Source of the DNA: Siccirubricoccus phaeus
GTDB lineage: Bacteria; Pseudomonadota; Alphaproteobacteria; Acetobacterales; Acetobacteraceae
Direction: 5' to 3'
Assembly (NCBI RefSeq): GCF_008360935.1
Contig: NZ_SRXO01000002.1
Coordinates: 186,001-250,000, forward strand
Length of the DNA: 64,000 bases
Shown: positions 61,626 to 64,000 of the stretch, piece by piece
How positions within the stretch are numbered: the stretch's first letter is position 1
How the letters are laid out: each line of letters opens with the position of its first letter
Program-made: the position numbers and the translations under genes
Notes under the pieces: generated by a model
The model's input: only the letters and a program-made list of their open reading frames with translations
What the model was told of the DNA's origin: nothing
Database searches by the model: none

Positions 61626-61973
61626 ATGAGCGACCAAGACAAGCGGCCGAACGGGGGTAACACGCCTGGGGACACCACGCCGAATACCGGCGTGGTGGTG
61701 AAGACCCGTCCGCGGACCAAGAAGCCCGCGATGTACAAGGTGCTGATGCTGAACGACGACTACACCCCGATGGAGTTCGTCGTGCACGTCCTGGAACGCT
61801 TCTTCCAGAAGACGCGGGAGGAGGCGACCCGGATCATGCTGCATGTGCATCGCCGCGGCGTCGGGGTGTGCGGCGTCTTCACCTATGAGGTGGCGGAGAC
61901 CAAGGTCACCCAGGTGATGGACCTCGCCCGGCAGAACCAACACCCCCTCCAATGCACCATCGAAAAGGAGTGA
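61626..61973 (+). CDS. clpS: ATP-dependent Clp protease adaptor ClpS
   Basis: 115 residues. N-end-rule adaptor delivering substrates to Clp[22 protein letters not shown] carries the substrate-pocket Asn-Asp-Asp, and the tail has [20 protein letters not shown]. The disordered N-terminal 35 residues fit the adaptor. clpA follows after 198 bp in the same direction. Confidence 0.95.
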   Translation: MSDQDKRPNGGNTPGDTTPNTGVVVKTRPRTKKPAMYKVLMLNDDYTPMEFVVHVLERFFQKTREEATRIMLHVHRRGVGVCGVFTYEVAETKVTQVMDLARQNQHPLQCTIEKE

Positions 61974-62171
61974 GGCCGGGGGGAAGACGGCAGTGCGGGC
62001 TTGCCGGCGCGGCGCGACCGGGCCAGCCTGCTTCTCTTCCGGCCAATGCCACCCCGCCGAACGGGGGGCTCGCATCAGGGATCGGGAACGCCCAGGATTT
62101 CATCAGGGGAAACCCCCCTCCGTCGCCGGGCGCTGACCGGTGCAACGGGTTTCAACGGGAGCGTCTCTAGC

Positions 62172-64000
62172 ATGCTTTCACGCAACCTCGAGCAGACGCT
62201 CCATCGCGCCCTCGGCCTGGCGAATGAGCGCCGGCACGAATATGCGACGCTGGAGCATCTGCTGCTCGCCCTGACCGATGACACCGATGCCGCCACCGTG
62301 CTGCGGGCCTGCGGCGTGGACAATGACAAGCTGAAGCGCGACCTGACCGAATTCCTCGACAAGGACCTGGCCGGGCTGGTCACGGAACGCGCCGGCGACC
62401 CGAAGCCGACCGCCGGCTTCCAGCGCGTGGTCCAGCGCGCCGCCATCCATGTGCAGAGCAGCGGCCGGGATGAGGTGACGGGCGCCAATGTCCTCGTCGC
62501 CCTGTTCTCCGAGCGGGAGAGCCATGCGGTGTATTTCCTGCAGTTGCAGGATATGACGCGGCTGGACGCGGTGAATTTCATCAGCCACGGCATCGCCAAG
62601 GCGCCGGGAAGGGCGCAGAACCGGCCGGTGCAGGGCACCCCCACCGCTTCCGCCAACAATGAGGGCGAGGCGGAGAAGGAGGAGAAGCCGCGCGGCGGCC
62701 GCAGCCAGGACGCGCTCTCCAATTACTGCGTCAACCTCAACAAGAAGGCGCAGCAGGGCAAGATCGATCCGCTGATCGGCCGCGACCAGGAGATCGAGCG
62801 GACCATCCAGATCCTCTGCCGCCGCACCAAGAACAACCCGCTCTATGTGGGCGATCCGGGCGTCGGCAAGACTGCCATCGCGGAAGGCCTGGCCAAGCGG
62901 ATCATCGAGGGCGACGTGCCGGAGGTGCTGCTGAAGAGCACCATCTTCGCGCTCGACATGGGCAGCCTGCTGGCCGGCACCCGCTACCGCGGCGATTTCG
63001 AGGAGCGGCTGAAGGCGGTGGTCTCCGAGCTGGAGCAGCAGCCCGGCTCCATCCTCTTCATCGACGAGATCCACACGGTGATCGGCGCCGGCGCCACCTC
63101 CGGCGGCGCGATGGATGCGTCCAACCTGCTGAAGCCGGCGCTGGCCCAGGGCACGCTGCGCTGCATCGGCAGCACCACCTACAAGGAATACCGCAACTAC
63201 TTCGAGAAGGACCGGGCCCTCGTCCGGCGCTTCCAGAAGATCGACGTGAACGAGCCGAACCTCGAGGATGCGGTGAAGATCCTCCAGGGGCTCAAGACCA
63301 ACTACGAGAAGCACCACAAGGTGCGCTACACGCCGGAAGCCATCCGCGCGGCGGTGGAGCTTTCGGCCAAGTACATCCATGACCGCAAGCTGCCGGACAA
63401 GGCGATCGACGTGATCGACGAGGTCGGCGCTTCCCGCATGCTGCTGCCGGAGAACAAGCGGCGGAAGACCGTCACGCTGAAGGATGTCGAGGAGATCGTG
63501 GCGAAGATCGCCCGCATCCCCCCGAAGACGGTCTCGAACGACGACAAGGAGACGCTGAAGACGCTGGAGCGCGACTTGAAAGCGATGGTCTTCGGCCAGG
63601 ACAAGGCGATCGAGACGCTCTCGGCGGCGATCAAGCTCTCCCGCGCCGGGCTGCGCGACGCCGAGAAGCCGATCGGCAACTACCTGTTCAGCGGCCCGAC
63701 CGGCGTCGGCAAGACCGAGGTGGCGAAGCAGCTCGCCAAGACGCTCGGCATCGAGCTGATCCGCTTCGACATGTCCGAGTACATGGAGCGGCACAGCGTC
63801 AGCCGGCTGATCGGCGCGCCCCCTGGCTATGTCGGCTTCGACCAGGGCGGGCTGCTGACCGACGCGATCGACCAGCACCCGCATGCCGTGCTGCTGCTGG
63901 ACGAGATCGAGAAGGCGCACCAGGACCTGTACAACATCCTGTTGCAGGTGATGGACCACGGGAAGCTGACCGACCACAACGGCAAGACCGTCGATTTCCG
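62172..64000 (+). CDS. clpA: ATP-dependent Clp protease ATPase subunit ClpA (3' truncated by window)
   Basis: About 610 residues are visible of the usual 750-780. N domain 1-145 ([40 protein letters not shown]), D1 AAA+ domain with Walker [21 protein letters not shown], Walker [21 protein letters not shown], and D2 with Walker [41 protein letters not shown] and Walker [21 protein letters not shown]. Unfolds proteins for ClpP; adjacent clpS encodes its adaptor. The frame is open at the window end. Confidence 0.95.
   Translation, partial: MLSRNLEQTLHRALGLANERRHEYATLEHLLLALTDDTDAATVLRACGVDNDKLKRDLTEFLDKDLAGLVTERAGDPKPTAGFQRVVQRAAIHVQSSGRDEVTGANVLVALFSERESHAVYFLQLQDMTRLDAVNFISHGIAKAPGRAQNRPVQGTPTASANNEGEAEKEEKPRGGRSQDALSNYCVNLNKKAQQGKIDPLIGRDQEIERTIQILCRRTKNNPLYVGDPGVGKTAIAEGLAKRIIEGDVPEVLLKSTIFALDMGSLLAGTRYRGDFEERLKAVVSELEQQPGSILFIDEIHTVIGAGATSGGAMDASNLLKPALAQGTLRCIGSTTYKEYRNYFEKDRALVRRFQKIDVNEPNLEDAVKILQGLKTNYEKHHKVRYTPEAIRAAVELSAKYIHDRKLPDKAIDVIDEVGASRMLLPENKRRKTVTLKDVEEIVAKIARIPPKTVSNDDKETLKTLERDLKAMVFGQDKAIETLSAAIKLSRAGLRDAEKPIGNYLFSGPTGVGKTEVAKQLAKTLGIELIRFDMSEYMERHSVSRLIGAPPGYVGFDQGGLLTDAIDQHPHAVLLLDEIEKAHQDLYNILLQVMDHGKLTDHNGKTVDF

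Overview
The window is very GC-rich and densely coded. Its gene content points to an alphaproteobacterium of the Acetobacteraceae, Roseomonas-like. The reasons are a Rickettsia/Thermus-type isocitrate dehydrogenase, many orphan periplasmic binding proteins (dipeptide-type, LivJ-type, TctC-type), a PHA locus with PhaR and a phasin, HisKA_2-type kinases, and typical alphaproteobacterial housekeeping clusters. The taxon is inferred from gene content; no rRNA is present.

Layout. 1-8.0 kb: end of icd, a leftward LivJ-type binding protein, and three tandem paralogous dipeptide-type binding proteins with no permease. 8.0-13.4 kb: a hypothetical membrane protein, an XRE regulator, then a polyhydroxyalkanoate (PHA) locus: phaR, divergent from a probable PhaE-like subunit, a short class III-like PhaC, and phaA. 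13.7-17.4 kb: a HisKA_2 sensor kinase, a frameshifted SMP-30 lactonase, and an atypical low-GC patch with a decayed Ntox50-like toxin gene followed 2 nt later by an intact candidate immunity gene. 17.5-22.3 kb: leucine catabolism (ivd-mccB-mccA). 22.6-25 kb: a ThDP enzyme and a lipoprotein. 25.4-35 kb: translation and leucine biosynthesis genes (thrS, infC with an AUA start, ffh, rpsP, rimM, trmD, rplS, leuC, leuD, leuB). 35.0-40 kb: two tRNA-Arg genes, a transposase remnant, a Fur-like box, and a fecI-fecR-TonB receptor iron uptake unit, then a LysR remnant. 40.5-45.3 kb: a 1461-residue hybrid kinase with two kinase cores plus its response regulator. 45.4-48.5 kb: an OpuC/OsmF-type ABC transporter. 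48.8-56.4 kb: a SnoaL-like protein, hemD, a cupin, cysK, and an operon of acyl-CoA ligase (NDP-forming), TctC-type binding protein and enoyl-CoA hydratase. 56.6-64 kb: a gamma-glutamylcyclotransferase-like protein, a sensor kinase that lost its phospho-acceptor histidine, a D,D-carboxypeptidase, a phasin, clpS and the start of clpA.

Two parts of the window connect. The regulator PhaR at 9.8 kb and the phasin at 60.8 kb belong to the same PHA granule system, and a 10-bp TGC-rich core is shared by the phaR/phaE intergenic region and the phasin leader.

The gaps carry three families of structured intergenic repeats: a tandem-hairpin element (2 copies), a long GGGCTCTGCCCC-type inverted repeat (4 copies or partial copies), and TAGAGC-bounded MITE-like palindromes (5 copies, two of them identical over 51 bp in opposite orientation 26 kb apart). 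Several reading frames are broken by single-base lesions (toxin, lactonase, LysR remnant). The toxin lesions lie in G runs, so sequencing error must be excluded before they are called pseudogenes.
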